A program made the position numbers and the translations under genes. From NCBI RefSeq assembly GCF_002964605.1, contig NZ_PQDH01000004.1, positions 248,001 through 312,000 on the forward strand: 64,000 nt of DNA, read 5' to 3'. Source of the stretch: Vallitalea okinawensis (GTDB lineage Bacteria; Bacillota; Clostridia; Lachnospirales; PQDH01). Each line of letters starts with the position of its first letter. The stretch's first letter is position 1. Shown here piece after piece: positions 8,710 through 17,073 of this stretch. The notes below the pieces were generated by a model. It made no database searches. It was not told the origin of the DNA and worked only from the letters and a program-made list of their open reading frames with translations.

Positions 8710-10587
8710 ATGGCTGATAAGAAACGTATCGTTATATTAGGTGCAGGCTATGGAGGCGTTTTAACTGCAAAGAAACTGGCTAGAAAATTCAAAAAAAGCC
8801 AAAGTGTTGAGATTATTCTTATTGATAAGAATCCTTACCACGTGATGTTAACTGAGTTACACGAGGTAGCAGCAAATAGGGTACCTGAAAATGCTATTCG
8901 CATTGATTTGCATAAGATTTTTGCAGAACGCCAAGTAAAAGTTATTCAAGACCTTGTTATCCATATTGATTTTCAGCATCAAGTTTTACAATCAAGAACT
9001 ACGCATTATAATTTTGATTATCTGGTACTTGGAACAGGTTGTCAACCAACCTATTATGGCATTCAAGGAGCTAAAGAGCATGCTTTAAGCTTATGGTCTT
9101 ATGAGGATGCAGTATATATTAAGGAACATATTTTGAATAAGGTGCGCCAAGCAAAAAAAGAGACAGATCCAATCAAAAAACAAAAATTGTTAACCTTCGT
9201 TGTAGTTGGTGCTGGATTTACAGGGATTGAGATGATTGGTGAGTTGGGTGAGTGGCAGTACCACTTAATGAAAGATTTTAATCTTGATGAGCAGGCTATC
9301 AAATTATATGTTGTGGATGCCATGCCTAAAATTTTACCTAATTTCCCGGATAAGCTTGTTAAAAAAGTAGAGCATCGTTTAGTTAAGCAGAACGTAGAGG
9401 TTATTACTGGTCAAGGTATTACAGAAGTAACACCGGATTATGTAAATCTTGGCGAAAAGGGAAAGATTCATACCAACACAGTTATTTGGGCTGCCGGTGT
9501 AGAAGGTTCTGAATTACTAAGTCAAGTAGACATTGAGCAACAAGGTCGTCACCGTGTGGTAACTAATGAGTTCTTACAAGCAAAAGCTTATGATAATGTA
9601 TTTGTTGTCGGCGATAATATATTTTTTATTCCAGAAGGGGAAGAGCGACCTGTTCCTCAAATGGTTGAAAACGCAGAACATTCTTCTGCCCTTGTTGCTG
9701 CTAATCTCATTGCTGTGATGGACAATAAAGATAAGAAATCCTATCAACCTCGATTTCATGGATCCATGGTTTCTGTGGGAGGGCGCTACGGTGTAGCGCA
9801 CATTGGGACTCCAGGACATTTCTTTATGATTTCTGGCTTTCTTGCTCTTTTCATTAAACATTTCATTAATTTGGTTTACTTTTTTCAAGTTGCAGGGTTT
9901 AATAAATGTTGGACTTATCTCATGCATGAGATCTTTCAAGTTGCAGATAGGAGAAGTCTAACTGGGGGCTATTTCTCTAAGGCTTCACCGAATTTTTGGT
10001 TGGTGCCTCTACGTGTTTTTGTAGGTTATAAGTGGCTGATACAAGGTTGGCATAAATTGCCTAGTATTTTAGAAAACCCTACTAAAATATTTTTGATTCC
10101 CCCTCCATACACTGATGGTACATCTGCAGCAACAAGTCTACCCCAGACCACTGATGCAGTAGGAGCAGCTACTGGGGCGGCAGAATCCGCTGCAGCAGCT
10201 TTAGAAGCACTTCCTGTACCAGATTTTATTGAAGTGATAGTTCATTGGTCCATGGATGTTTTCTTTTATACATCTGATGGGGGCTACACATTTTTAGCAA
10301 CTATATTCCAAGCAGGTATGGTTATAGCAGAGATAGTTATTGGGCTGTTATTGATATTAGGTCTCTTTACAGCCATCGCTAATATTGTTGCAATTGCTAT
10401 GGGGATGATGGTTTGGTTGTCTGGTATGGCTTCAATGGAAATGCTTTGGTATTACGCAGGCAATATAGCATTAATTGGTGGATCGGGTAGTAGTTTTGGC
10501 CTTGATTATTATATATTACCTTTCTTAAAGAAACGATGGAAAGCAATAAAGATCGTAAGAAAGAGCTATTTATATACGGATGATTAA
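8710..10587 (+). CDS. Type II NADH dehydrogenase fused to a C-terminal DoxX-like membrane domain
   Basis: A 625-aa flavoprotein. Residues 1-370 are an NDH-2 module: FAD-binding GAGYGG (11-16), NADH-binding GAGFTG (167-172) and the C-terminal FAD contact VVGDN (299-303). After that come a membrane segment (about 372-392), a DoxX-like start LRVFVGYKWLIQGWHKL (about 434-450), an Ala-rich loop and two or more membrane helices (about 535-600). NDH-2 enzymes move electrons from NADH to a quinone at the inner membrane face. The long membrane extension is the feature of Listeria Ndh2 (Lmo2638) used in extracellular electron transfer. I chose ATG 8710 over the in-frame ATG at 8683 because AAGGGTGA precedes 8710. 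First gene of the operon. Confidence 0.9.
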   Translation: MADKKRIVILGAGYGGVLTAKKLARKFKKSQSVEIILIDKNPYHVMLTELHEVAANRVPENAIRIDLHKIFAERQVKVIQDLVIHIDFQHQVLQSRTTHYNFDYLVLGTGCQPTYYGIQGAKEHALSLWSYEDAVYIKEHILNKVRQAKKETDPIKKQKLLTFVVVGAGFTGIEMIGELGEWQYHLMKDFNLDEQAIKLYVVDAMPKILPNFPDKLVKKVEHRLVKQNVEVITGQGITEVTPDYVNLGEKGKIHTNTVIWAAGVEGSELLSQVDIEQQGRHRVVTNEFLQAKAYDNVFVVGDNIFFIPEGEERPVPQMVENAEHSSALVAANLIAVMDNKDKKSYQPRFHGSMVSVGGRYGVAHIGTPGHFFMISGFLALFIKHFINLVYFFQVAGFNKCWTYLMHEIFQVADRRSLTGGYFSKASPNFWLVPLRVFVGYKWLIQGWHKLPSILENPTKIFLIPPPYTDGTSAATSLPQTTDAVGAATGAAESAAAALEALPVPDFIEVIVHWSMDVFFYTSDGGYTFLATIFQAGMVIAEIVIGLLLILGLFTAIANIVAIAMGMMVWLSGMASMEMLWYYAGNIALIGGSGSSFGLDYYILPFLKKRWKAIKIVRKSYLYTDD

Positions 10588-10605
10588 TAGACTTCTTCTA
10601 CACAT

Positions 10606-10636
10606 ACATGAAACGTGACGCTAGTCACTTTCATGT
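10606..10636 (+). other. Stem-loop between NDH and polyprenyl synthase genes
   Basis: ACATGAAA-c-GTGAC pairs with GTCAC-TTTCATGT around a GCTA loop, with one bulged base. No T-run follows. A TATAAT lies right after it (10639-10644) with GTGACG 18 bp upstream, so it could overlap an internal promoter or act as an mRNA processing or stabilising hairpin. Confidence 0.5.
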
Positions 10637-10715
10637 GTTATAATAAGCTATAAAATGAACTTATAAAGAACGATAAGCTAGGGAGTGACCTAGAGTAGAT
10701 TGACAAGGTGATTAC

Positions 10716-11690
10716 ATGATTAAATTTTGGATGGACTATCCACAGATAGATAAAGAACTTGATTGTGTGAAATCGAGTATAATTGAGAGTATAACATCGA
10801 ATGAGAAGCTCCTTAATACACGACTTGAGAATTTGGTTAAGGATGGGGGGAAGATGCTACGCCCCGCCTTTGTTCTCCTTGCTAGTAAATTTGGTCAGTC
10901 AGAAGAACAGCAGAAGTTTTATGACTTAGCAGCGGTTATTGAGATGCTTCATATGGCTACTTTAATACATGATGATATAATCGATGATGCAGAACTTAGA
11001 AGGGGTAAAGCAACGATTCAATCTTCATTTGGTAAAGACTATGCTGTTTACGTTGGTGATTTTCTTCTATGCCAATGTTTCATTAAGTTATCTCATTATT
11101 CTTATGAAGCTGATAATTTAAAAGAGATATCTAAAGCTATGTCACGTATTTGTTTAGGTGAAATCAAACAATACCATTTAAGAGGCGAAAAGAATGTAGG
11201 TGCTTTAGACTACATTAAAGTGATAGCAGGAAAAACAGCGGCACTTTTTGGTATTAGTTTCTATGTAGGAGCAAGAGAAGCCGACTGTGATGAGAAATTA
11301 ACCAAGCTACTTGGCAGAATTGGGTTCTATATTGGGATGGCATTTCAAGTTATGGATGATTTATTAGATTATTCAAGTGACACTGTAACGTTGGGAAAAG
11401 ATGCGCAAAGTGATTTGCTTAGTGGTTATTATACACTACCCTTAATATATGCCTTAAAAAAAGATCGACATGGAAGACTAGGAGCAATTTTGGCTAAAGA
11501 AGATTTAGATCAAAAAGATATTGATGAAATCTTAACTCTGGTTAATGAGTATGGTGGAATAGAAAAAGCTAAACATGTAGCAGATAAGTATACGAAGAAA
11601 GCTCTAACAAATATCGATAAATTGCCTGATTGTGAAAGTAAAGCAATTATTAGAGACATAACTGTCAAGTTATTAAAAAGGAATTATTAA
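10716..11690 (+). CDS. Trans-polyprenyl diphosphate synthase (DmkB/IspB-like)
   Basis: A 324-aa isoprenyl diphosphate synthase with both aspartate-rich motifs: the first in LIHDDIIDDAELRRG (about residue 88-102) and the second in MDDLLDYSSD (about 216-225), plus the GKMLRPAFVLL segment. It condenses IPP units onto an allylic primer to give the long side chain of a quinone. The residues before the first DDxxD motif are not bulky, in line with a long-chain product, but chain length cannot be fixed by eye. The start has AAGGTGATTAC upstream. It stands between an NDH-2 and UbiD/UbiA genes, so it most likely makes the tail used by the UbiA protein encoded next but one. In the Listeria electron-transfer locus the matching gene is dmkB. 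Confidence 0.92.
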   Translation: MIKFWMDYPQIDKELDCVKSSIIESITSNEKLLNTRLENLVKDGGKMLRPAFVLLASKFGQSEEQQKFYDLAAVIEMLHMATLIHDDIIDDAELRRGKATIQSSFGKDYAVYVGDFLLCQCFIKLSHYSYEADNLKEISKAMSRICLGEIKQYHLRGEKNVGALDYIKVIAGKTAALFGISFYVGAREADCDEKLTKLLGRIGFYIGMAFQVMDDLLDYSSDTVTLGKDAQSDLLSGYYTLPLIYALKKDRHGRLGAILAKEDLDQKDIDEILTLVNEYGGIEKAKHVADKYTKKALTNIDKLPDCESKAIIRDITVKLLKRNY

Positions 11691-11742
11691 TGCTATATAT
11701 GTTACAGCAGTAAATCAAACTTCAAGAGTTGGAGGAAGTTTC

Positions 11743-13545
11743 ATGGCTTATAAAGATTTACAACATTTTATGGAGAAACTGAAGAAGAAGGAACTATTAG
11801 ATGAAATAGATGCGGAAGTAGATAGTTACTTAGAGATAACTGAAATAGCAGATCGTGTATCCAAAGATTATGGACATGCACTTCTTTTCAATAATGTTAA
11901 AGGATCACCCTATCCTGTATTGATTAACACTATGGGAACTTATGAAAGAATGAATATGTCATTAGGTGTAGATAGCTTGGATGATATAGCACATCGTATA
12001 GCTGATCTAATGGATATTAGTAATTATATTACTTTAACAGATAAGATCAAATCTATTCCTAAGCTATATCCATTGATAAAAGTGTTTCCTAAGAAGGTTA
12101 AAACAGGTCCATGTCAAGAGGTTATTGAAGAACCTGACCTCAATCAATTACCAGTATTGCAATGCTGGCCCCGTGACGGAGGTCGTTATATAACTTTACC
12201 GCTTGTTTTCACAAAAGATCCAGAGACAGGACAACAGAATATAGGTATGTATCGCATGCAGGTTTATGATCATAAGACAACCGGCATGCATTGGCATTTA
12301 CATAAGGATGGTAGGGAGATTTACCAAAAGTACAGACAGCTAGGAAAAAAAATGCCTGTATCTGTAGCATTAGGTTGTGACCCTGCCACTATTTATGCTG
12401 CAACATCACCATTACCTAAAATGATTGATGAAATGCTTTTTGCAGGTTTTCTTAGAAAAGATCCAGTGAAAATGGTCAAATGTATTACCAATGATTTATA
12501 TGTTCCAGCCCATGCAGAGTTCATACTTGAAGGTTATGTAGATTTGGATGAGAGACGTATGGAAGGACCATTCGGTGATCATACTGGTTATTATTCTCTA
12601 GAGGATATGTATCCTGTTTTTCATTTAGAAAAAATCACGCATAAGAAGAAGCCAGTCTATCCTACAACGATTGTAGGAAAGCCTCCAATGGAAGATTGTT
12701 ATATGGGTAAAGCTACTGAAAGAATTTTCTTACCTCTTATAAAAATGTTCTGTCCAGAAATAATTGATATGAATTTTCCTTTAGAAGGTGTCTTTCATAA
12801 TTGCGTCATCGTATCTATTAAGAAAAAATACCCTATGCATGGTAAAAAGGTGATGCACTCTATATGGGGAATGGGTCAAATGATGTATACCAAGCTGGTC
12901 ATTGTAGTTGATGAAGAGACTGATCCATATGATTTGAAGGCAGTAGCTGAGAAAGTATTAAAGCATACAACAATCCATAAGGATATAGTCATTTCTGAAG
13001 GACCACTTGATGCCCTTGATCATGCTTCTAATACAGCTTTTTATGGACATCGTCTTGGAGTCGATGCCACTAAAAAGTGGGAAGCAGAAGGAGCCCTTGA
13101 AGAAGGATTAGCAAACAATTCTATGGAAATGAAATTGGATAAATTGTATGAAGTATGTGATGAGATTAAAGAAGTGAACTTCCTTACAGACCATCCATCA
13201 GATAACTGCGTCATCTTAACTATCAAAAAGTCGGAACCCTATGATGCTAAGAAAGTTATAGAGAAAGTTTGGGAAATCGAAGGTATGGATGCAATAAAGA
13301 TAACCATTGTAGTTGAAGAACACGTCAGTGCTAAAGATCTTTCAACTGTAGCGTGGAAGGTTTTTAATAATATAGATGCTAAGCGAGATTTAGTATATAG
13401 TGATCGACGCCTTGGTATAGATGCTACAAAGAAATGGGCCAGTGAAGGACATACAAGAGCATGGCCTGATGATATAGAAATGACGGAAGAAATAAAGGAT
13501 TTAGTCAGTAAAAGGTGGCAAGATTATGGTATTAAAGAAGCTTAA
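11743..13545 (+). CDS. UbiD-family prenylated-FMN decarboxylase (MqnL-like), with duplicated C-terminal segment
   Basis: A 600-aa UbiD-type decarboxylase that would need prenyl-FMN made by a UbiX partner, and a UbiX gene lies 1.1 kb downstream. The core signature EGPFGDHTGYY is at 274-284. The C-terminal region carries an internal repeat: residues about 353-450 (NCVIVSIKK to LGVDATKKWEAEG) match 488-569 (NCVILTIKK to LGIDATKKWASEG). Length near 600 is longer than classic UbiD (about 490) but matches long menaquinone (futalosine-route) decarboxylases as I recall them. Neighbours UbiA and UbiX point to late quinone head-group decarboxylation. Strong GGAGG site 9 bases before ATG. Confidence 0.9.
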   Translation: MAYKDLQHFMEKLKKKELLDEIDAEVDSYLEITEIADRVSKDYGHALLFNNVKGSPYPVLINTMGTYERMNMSLGVDSLDDIAHRIADLMDISNYITLTDKIKSIPKLYPLIKVFPKKVKTGPCQEVIEEPDLNQLPVLQCWPRDGGRYITLPLVFTKDPETGQQNIGMYRMQVYDHKTTGMHWHLHKDGREIYQKYRQLGKKMPVSVALGCDPATIYAATSPLPKMIDEMLFAGFLRKDPVKMVKCITNDLYVPAHAEFILEGYVDLDERRMEGPFGDHTGYYSLEDMYPVFHLEKITHKKKPVYPTTIVGKPPMEDCYMGKATERIFLPLIKMFCPEIIDMNFPLEGVFHNCVIVSIKKKYPMHGKKVMHSIWGMGQMMYTKLVIVVDEETDPYDLKAVAEKVLKHTTIHKDIVISEGPLDALDHASNTAFYGHRLGVDATKKWEAEGALEEGLANNSMEMKLDKLYEVCDEIKEVNFLTDHPSDNCVILTIKKSEPYDAKKVIEKVWEIEGMDAIKITIVVEEHVSAKDLSTVAWKVFNNIDAKRDLVYSDRRLGIDATKKWASEGHTRAWPDDIEMTEEIKDLVSKRWQDYGIKEA

Positions 13546-14380
13546 AACATATGGTGAATTAGTCATGTTCTCACATACTCTGTTCTCATTACCCTTCGCG
13601 CTGATCAGTATGTTATGGGCGGCTAATGGCTTACCAGATATAGCAACTTTTTTTTGGATATTGGTGGCTCTAGTAGCAGGACGGAATGGAGCTAATGCAC
13701 TTAATCGATGGGTGGATCGTGATATTGATAAGAAGAATCCCCGTACTGCTGACAGGCATTTACCTAAGGGGATTGTTAAAGGTAGTGAAGTATTATGGAT
13801 TGTAGGGATTTGCTATGCTCTTTTTGTATTGGCGGCCTACCAACTAAATACTTTATGCTTCCTGTTGTCGCCTGTAGCATTAGCCTTATTCACGGTCTAC
13901 TCTTATACGAAAAGAGTAACTTGGGCATGCCATCTTGTTCTCGGTATTGCATGTGCTGGAGCACCTGTTGGAGCCTGGTTAGCTGTAACAGGACAATTTG
14001 CTTTGACACCTCTAATGTTAGGAGCAGTAGTACTGCTTTGGGTAGCAGGATTCGATATTATATACGGTACACAAGATATTGATTTTGATAGGAATAATGC
14101 AATCTATTCCATACCTGCACGTTTTGGGCTAAAGAATAGCCTGCTTATAGCAAAGGCATTTCATTTCATGATGTGGATATTGTTAGTAGCTCTATTTTTT
14201 GTAATGGAATTAGGTATTTTTTATCTAATGGGTGTAGTACTCAGTGGTGCATTATTAGTTATTGAACATCGATTGGTAGATCCTGATAATAAGAGAAAAA
14301 TGAATGTTGCTTCTTATCATATTAATCAAATAGTAAGTATGTTGCTGTTGGTAAGTACGGTAGTGGATTTAATCCTCTAA
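13526..14380 (+). CDS. UbiA-family prenyltransferase, MqnP-like
   Basis: A 284-aa polytopic membrane prenyltransferase (about 8-9 helices). The two Mg-diphosphate motifs are visible: NRWVDRDIDKKNPRT (about 64-78) and YGTQDIDFDRNN (about 178-189). The first motif with the NPRT continuation is the form I associate with the putative 4-hydroxybenzoate/MqnP subfamily rather than MenA, whose motif begins ND. It would join the polyprenyl chain to an aromatic acid. The start overlaps the ubiD end by 20 bp, with AAAGGTGG placed 7 bases upstream, so translation is probably coupled. The UbiD-UbiA-UbiX trio matches the late futalosine-pathway genes SCO4490-4492 of Streptomyces. Confidence 0.9.
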   Translation: MVLKKLKTYGELVMFSHTLFSLPFALISMLWAANGLPDIATFFWILVALVAGRNGANALNRWVDRDIDKKNPRTADRHLPKGIVKGSEVLWIVGICYALFVLAAYQLNTLCFLLSPVALALFTVYSYTKRVTWACHLVLGIACAGAPVGAWLAVTGQFALTPLMLGAVVLLWVAGFDIIYGTQDIDFDRNNAIYSIPARFGLKNSLLIAKAFHFMMWILLVALFFVMELGIFYLMGVVLSGALLVIEHRLVDPDNKRKMNVASYHINQIVSMLLLVSTVVDLIL

Positions 14381-14412
14381 AAGGGAGGAGGGAATTCATT
14401 AGTAATACTAAT

Positions 14413-14547
14413 GGGGTCAAGCATGAACGGGGTACTATTGCGTCAGCAGAAAAGACATCCATGTCTTAGACTGCTGAACTCGCCATCCGTGGCTCGCTGC
14501 TCCATAGTACCCCATCCGTACTTTCGGTATATATGGGGGATAGTTAT
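14413..14547 (+). repeat. Structured interspersed element, copy 1
   Basis: About 135 bp, 33 bp after the ubiA stop and within the operon. Contains nested stems: GGGGTACTAT / ATAGTACCCC (closing), GTCAGCAG / CTGCTGAAC (with one bulge), AAGACA / TGTCTT, and GCCA / TGGC. Aligns end to end with the element at 30476-30609, including the trailing ATAGTTA, and in part with 61409-61466. Confidence 0.8.
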
Positions 14548-14634
14548 CTAATGAATTGTAGAAAAGTGGAACGAGTGCATCAGTAGGAAAGTGTCAGTGT
14601 CTTAGGTAAGATGATGATTAAGGGAGGTTGGAGT

Positions 14635-15216
14635 GTGGCTAGATATATTGTTGGTATTACTGGGGCTAGTGGTAGTGTTTATGGGAAAAGAGTTGTTGAG
14701 GAACTAGCCAAGGAGCATGAGGTCTTTCTAATCGTGACAGATAATGGTAGGAAGGTTTTTGAGTATGAGTTAGGTGTCCAGATGGATCAGTGGTTAGATG
14801 AGATTACCAAGAGTGGTGCAAATGTCAAAGTATGCGATATTGATAATATGTTTGCACCTGTTGCTAGTGGTTCGTTCCAAATAGATGGTATGGTTATTCT
14901 ACCGTGTTCCATGGGGAGTCTAGCGAAGATTTGTCATGGTACAAGTGATAATTTACTCATACGAGCGGCAGATGTTATGATTAAAGAAAAAAGAAGACTT
15001 ATTCTTGTACCAAGGGAAACACCTTTTAGTACAATCCATCTTAAAAACATGTTAGCATTAAGTGAATTGGGAGTTATACTTTTACCTCCTATGCCTGCAT
15101 ACTACCATCTCCCTAAGAGTATTGAAGAGATGGTGGAATTAACAGTGGGCAGGATACTAAATCACCTTGGAGTGAGTAATGATTTACATCAACAATGGAT
15201 AGGAAGATCATCATGA
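14635..15216 (+). CDS. ubiX: UbiX-family flavin prenyltransferase (MqnM-like)
   Basis: A 193-aa flavoprotein with the UbiX start ARYIVGITGASGSVYG, the central PCSMGSLAKICHG and the C-terminal RETPFSTIHLKNM segment. It transfers a dimethylallyl group to reduced FMN, giving the prenyl-FMN cofactor that the upstream UbiD-type decarboxylase needs. I chose the GTG at 14635 because AGGGAGG sits 7 bases before it and the protein then begins as in the family; an ATG 24 bp earlier has no good site. The gene is split from ubiA by the structured repeat element and overlaps the ABC ATPase start by 4 bp (ATGA), so it is translationally linked to the importer. Confidence 0.92.
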   Translation: MARYIVGITGASGSVYGKRVVEELAKEHEVFLIVTDNGRKVFEYELGVQMDQWLDEITKSGANVKVCDIDNMFAPVASGSFQIDGMVILPCSMGSLAKICHGTSDNLLIRAADVMIKEKRRLILVPRETPFSTIHLKNMLALSELGVILLPPMPAYYHLPKSIEEMVELTVGRILNHLGVSNDLHQQWIGRSS

Positions 15217-15959
15217 TTGATGTTAAGAGTGTAACTCTCTCTTTTAAAGACAAAGATCAGAATATACAAGTACTCAACAATGTTTCTATGTCCATTGAAA
15301 AAGGTAGAATAGCAGTTTTGATTGGACCTTCTGGGATTGGTAAAACCACATTACTAAAGACCATAGCGGGTATACTAAAAGATTATAATGGTCAAGTTTT
15401 GATAGCGGATGAGCAGGTAGATCCAAAAAAGCATCGGGTTGGCTTTATTACCCAAGGAGATGGTCTCATACCATGGAAAAAAGTTAAAGAGAACATTACC
15501 TTAGCAGCAAGAATAAAAGATGGCAAGAATAATATTGATCAGCAATTAATGAGTAAAATAAATAAGCAATTGAAGATTGACAATCTTTTAAATCGTTATC
15601 CTAAACAGTTAAGTGGTGGGGAAAAGCAAAGAGTCGCTATGGCTAGATCTTTTCTACTGAAACCTCAAATTTTACTGATGGATGAGCCTTTTTCTGCTTT
15701 GGACGATTTAACAAAAGAGGAAGCTAGACAATTGTTTTTGGAAATATGGAAGAATAGTCATGTAACAACTCTATTGGTAACGCATAATCTTCGTGAAGCT
15801 CTTTATCTTGGCCAAGAGATATGGGTTTTAACACCTCAAATGAAGGGATTAAAGTGTATTGAAAATCCAGTATTCGGTTGGGATTATAGGGAAAAAGCTT
15901 TAGAAATCATTGAAGCTGAGAAAAAGCTAAGTAGCTTATTGGGAGGAAAAGATGTCTAA
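15213..15959 (+). CDS. ABC importer ATPase, NitT/TauT (SsuB/NrtD/ThiZ) type
   Basis: A 248-aa nucleotide-binding subunit. Walker A GPSGIGKT (about residue 37-44), signature LSGGEKQR (about 131), Walker B ILLMDEPFSALDD (about 151) and the switch histidine in LLVTHNLREAL are all present. Start ATG 15213 overlaps the UbiX stop (ATGA) and has AGGAAG 6 bases upstream; a longer in-frame start 18 bp earlier is less likely. It pairs with the permease that follows and, I infer, with the lipoprotein encoded at 7256-8275. Its position in a quinone operon suggests uptake of a pathway precursor. Relatives carry sulfonates, nitrate, thiamine precursors or aromatic acids. Confidence 0.92.
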   Translation: MIDVKSVTLSFKDKDQNIQVLNNVSMSIEKGRIAVLIGPSGIGKTTLLKTIAGILKDYNGQVLIADEQVDPKKHRVGFITQGDGLIPWKKVKENITLAARIKDGKNNIDQQLMSKINKQLKIDNLLNRYPKQLSGGEKQRVAMARSFLLKPQILLMDEPFSALDDLTKEEARQLFLEIWKNSHVTTLLVTHNLREALYLGQEIWVLTPQMKGLKCIENPVFGWDYREKALEIIEAEKKLSSLLGGKDV

Positions 15960-16680
15960 AGGATTAAAAAAATATGGTATTAGAATATCAATACTGCTTA
16001 TCTTGTGGCAACTTATCAGTATGCTTGTTAAGATGCCATTAATACCATCAGTTGATCAAATCATCTTGAGTATTTTTAATATCGATGAATTAGCCATACA
16101 TGTTTTCTTTAGCTTGAAAAGAGTTTTATTGGGTATTTTCCTAGCTTTATCCGTTGGACTACCTTTAGGGATTATCATGGGGGCCACAAAACAAGGAGAA
16201 AAATTATTACAGCCTTATTTATATTTGACTTATCCAGTACCTAAAATGGCCTTTCTACCATTGGTGATGCTAGTATTTGGTTTAGGCGATATAGCTAAGA
16301 TTATAATGGTATTTTTAATAACGGTATTTCCGGTCATCGTTAATGTGAGGGATGAGATCAAGAAGATTCCTGAAGATACTTACATACCCATTGTTTCATT
16401 AGGTGCCAGCAAACATGTTGTCCTTCGTGAAATTATCCTACCAAGTATTTTACCAGGCGTATTAACAGCATTAAGAGTTTGCAGTGGTACTGCACTATCA
16501 GTGTTATTCTTTGCAGAGAATTTTGGAACAAGCTATGGGATGGGTTATGTCATTATAGATGCTTGGATGCGGGTTAATTACAGTGAAATGTATGGTGGCA
16601 TATTTGTAATGAGTTGTATGGGACTAACACTCTTTGTGCTTATTGATTTAATAGAGAAGAGATTCGTAACTTGGCGATAG
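15952..16680 (+). CDS. ABC importer permease, NitT/TauT (SsuC/ThiX) type
   Basis: A 242-aa inner-membrane subunit with about six helices and the cytoplasmic EAA-type coupling loop SLGASKHVVLREIILPSILP (about 160-179). It forms the transmembrane channel with the ATPase encoded just before it, whose 3' end it overlaps by 8 bp; GGGAGGAAAA lies upstream of the ATG. Length and helix pattern are those of binding-protein-dependent permeases of the sulfonate/nitrate/thiamine-precursor group. There is no substrate-specific motif I can read, so substrate assignment rests on context only. Confidence 0.9.
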   Translation: MSKGLKKYGIRISILLILWQLISMLVKMPLIPSVDQIILSIFNIDELAIHVFFSLKRVLLGIFLALSVGLPLGIIMGATKQGEKLLQPYLYLTYPVPKMAFLPLVMLVFGLGDIAKIIMVFLITVFPVIVNVRDEIKKIPEDTYIPIVSLGASKHVVLREIILPSILPGVLTALRVCSGTALSVLFFAENFGTSYGMGYVIIDAWMRVNYSEMYGGIFVMSCMGLTLFVLIDLIEKRFVTWR

Positions 16681-16692
16681 GAGGAATCCGAT

Positions 16693-17061
16693 ATGAAGAT
16701 TAAAGATATAATAGCTATAACTCTTTTATTAACATCTGCTATCATAGGTATCCTTATGATTAGTGTATTTAGACAGCAGCAGGAACCTCTCTATTTTGCA
16801 GGTACTTATATAGGAACAGCGGAAGGTAATCACGGACCAATAACAGTCTCAGTTACAACAGATGATTATCGCATACTTGATATAAATATTGTTGAAGAGT
16901 ATGAGATGCCAGAGGTAAGTGTCTATGTTTACGATGAAATGCCAGAAAAAATGATCAAGCGTAATACATGGGACGTAGACGTTGTTACCGGGGCTACATA
17001 TACAAGTCAAGGTGTCATCAATGCAGTGCAGAATGCACTAGACCAAGGCATGAGGCAATAA
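16693..17061 (+). CDS. Membrane-anchored FMN-binding domain protein with flavinylation motif
   Basis: A 122-aa protein with one N-terminal membrane helix (about 5-24) and an outward-facing FMN_bind domain (about 36-118). The ending DVVTGATYTS (96-105) fits the ApbE flavin-transferase target pattern D-x-x-(S/T)-G-A-T, so T102 is the predicted covalent FMN site. Single-domain proteins of this type act as one-electron carriers, for example in RnfG/NqrC-like or PplA-like roles. A TAGGAGGAATCC site precedes the ATG, 12 bp after the permease. Next to a quinone-reducing NDH-2 it could receive electrons from the quinol pool at the outer membrane face. No ApbE gene is visible in the window, so the flavin would have to be attached by an enzyme encoded elsewhere. 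Confidence 0.85.
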   Translation: MKIKDIIAITLLLTSAIIGILMISVFRQQQEPLYFAGTYIGTAEGNHGPITVSVTTDDYRILDINIVEEYEMPEVSVYVYDEMPEKMIKRNTWDVDVVTGATYTSQGVINAVQNALDQGMRQ

Positions 17062-17073
17062 AGGAGGCTGGTG

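Noticed and set aside
14413-14547. Insertion sequence or MITE
   Set aside because: No transposase and no flanking target duplication were found, and the inverted parts form nested, covarying stems rather than simple terminal repeats.
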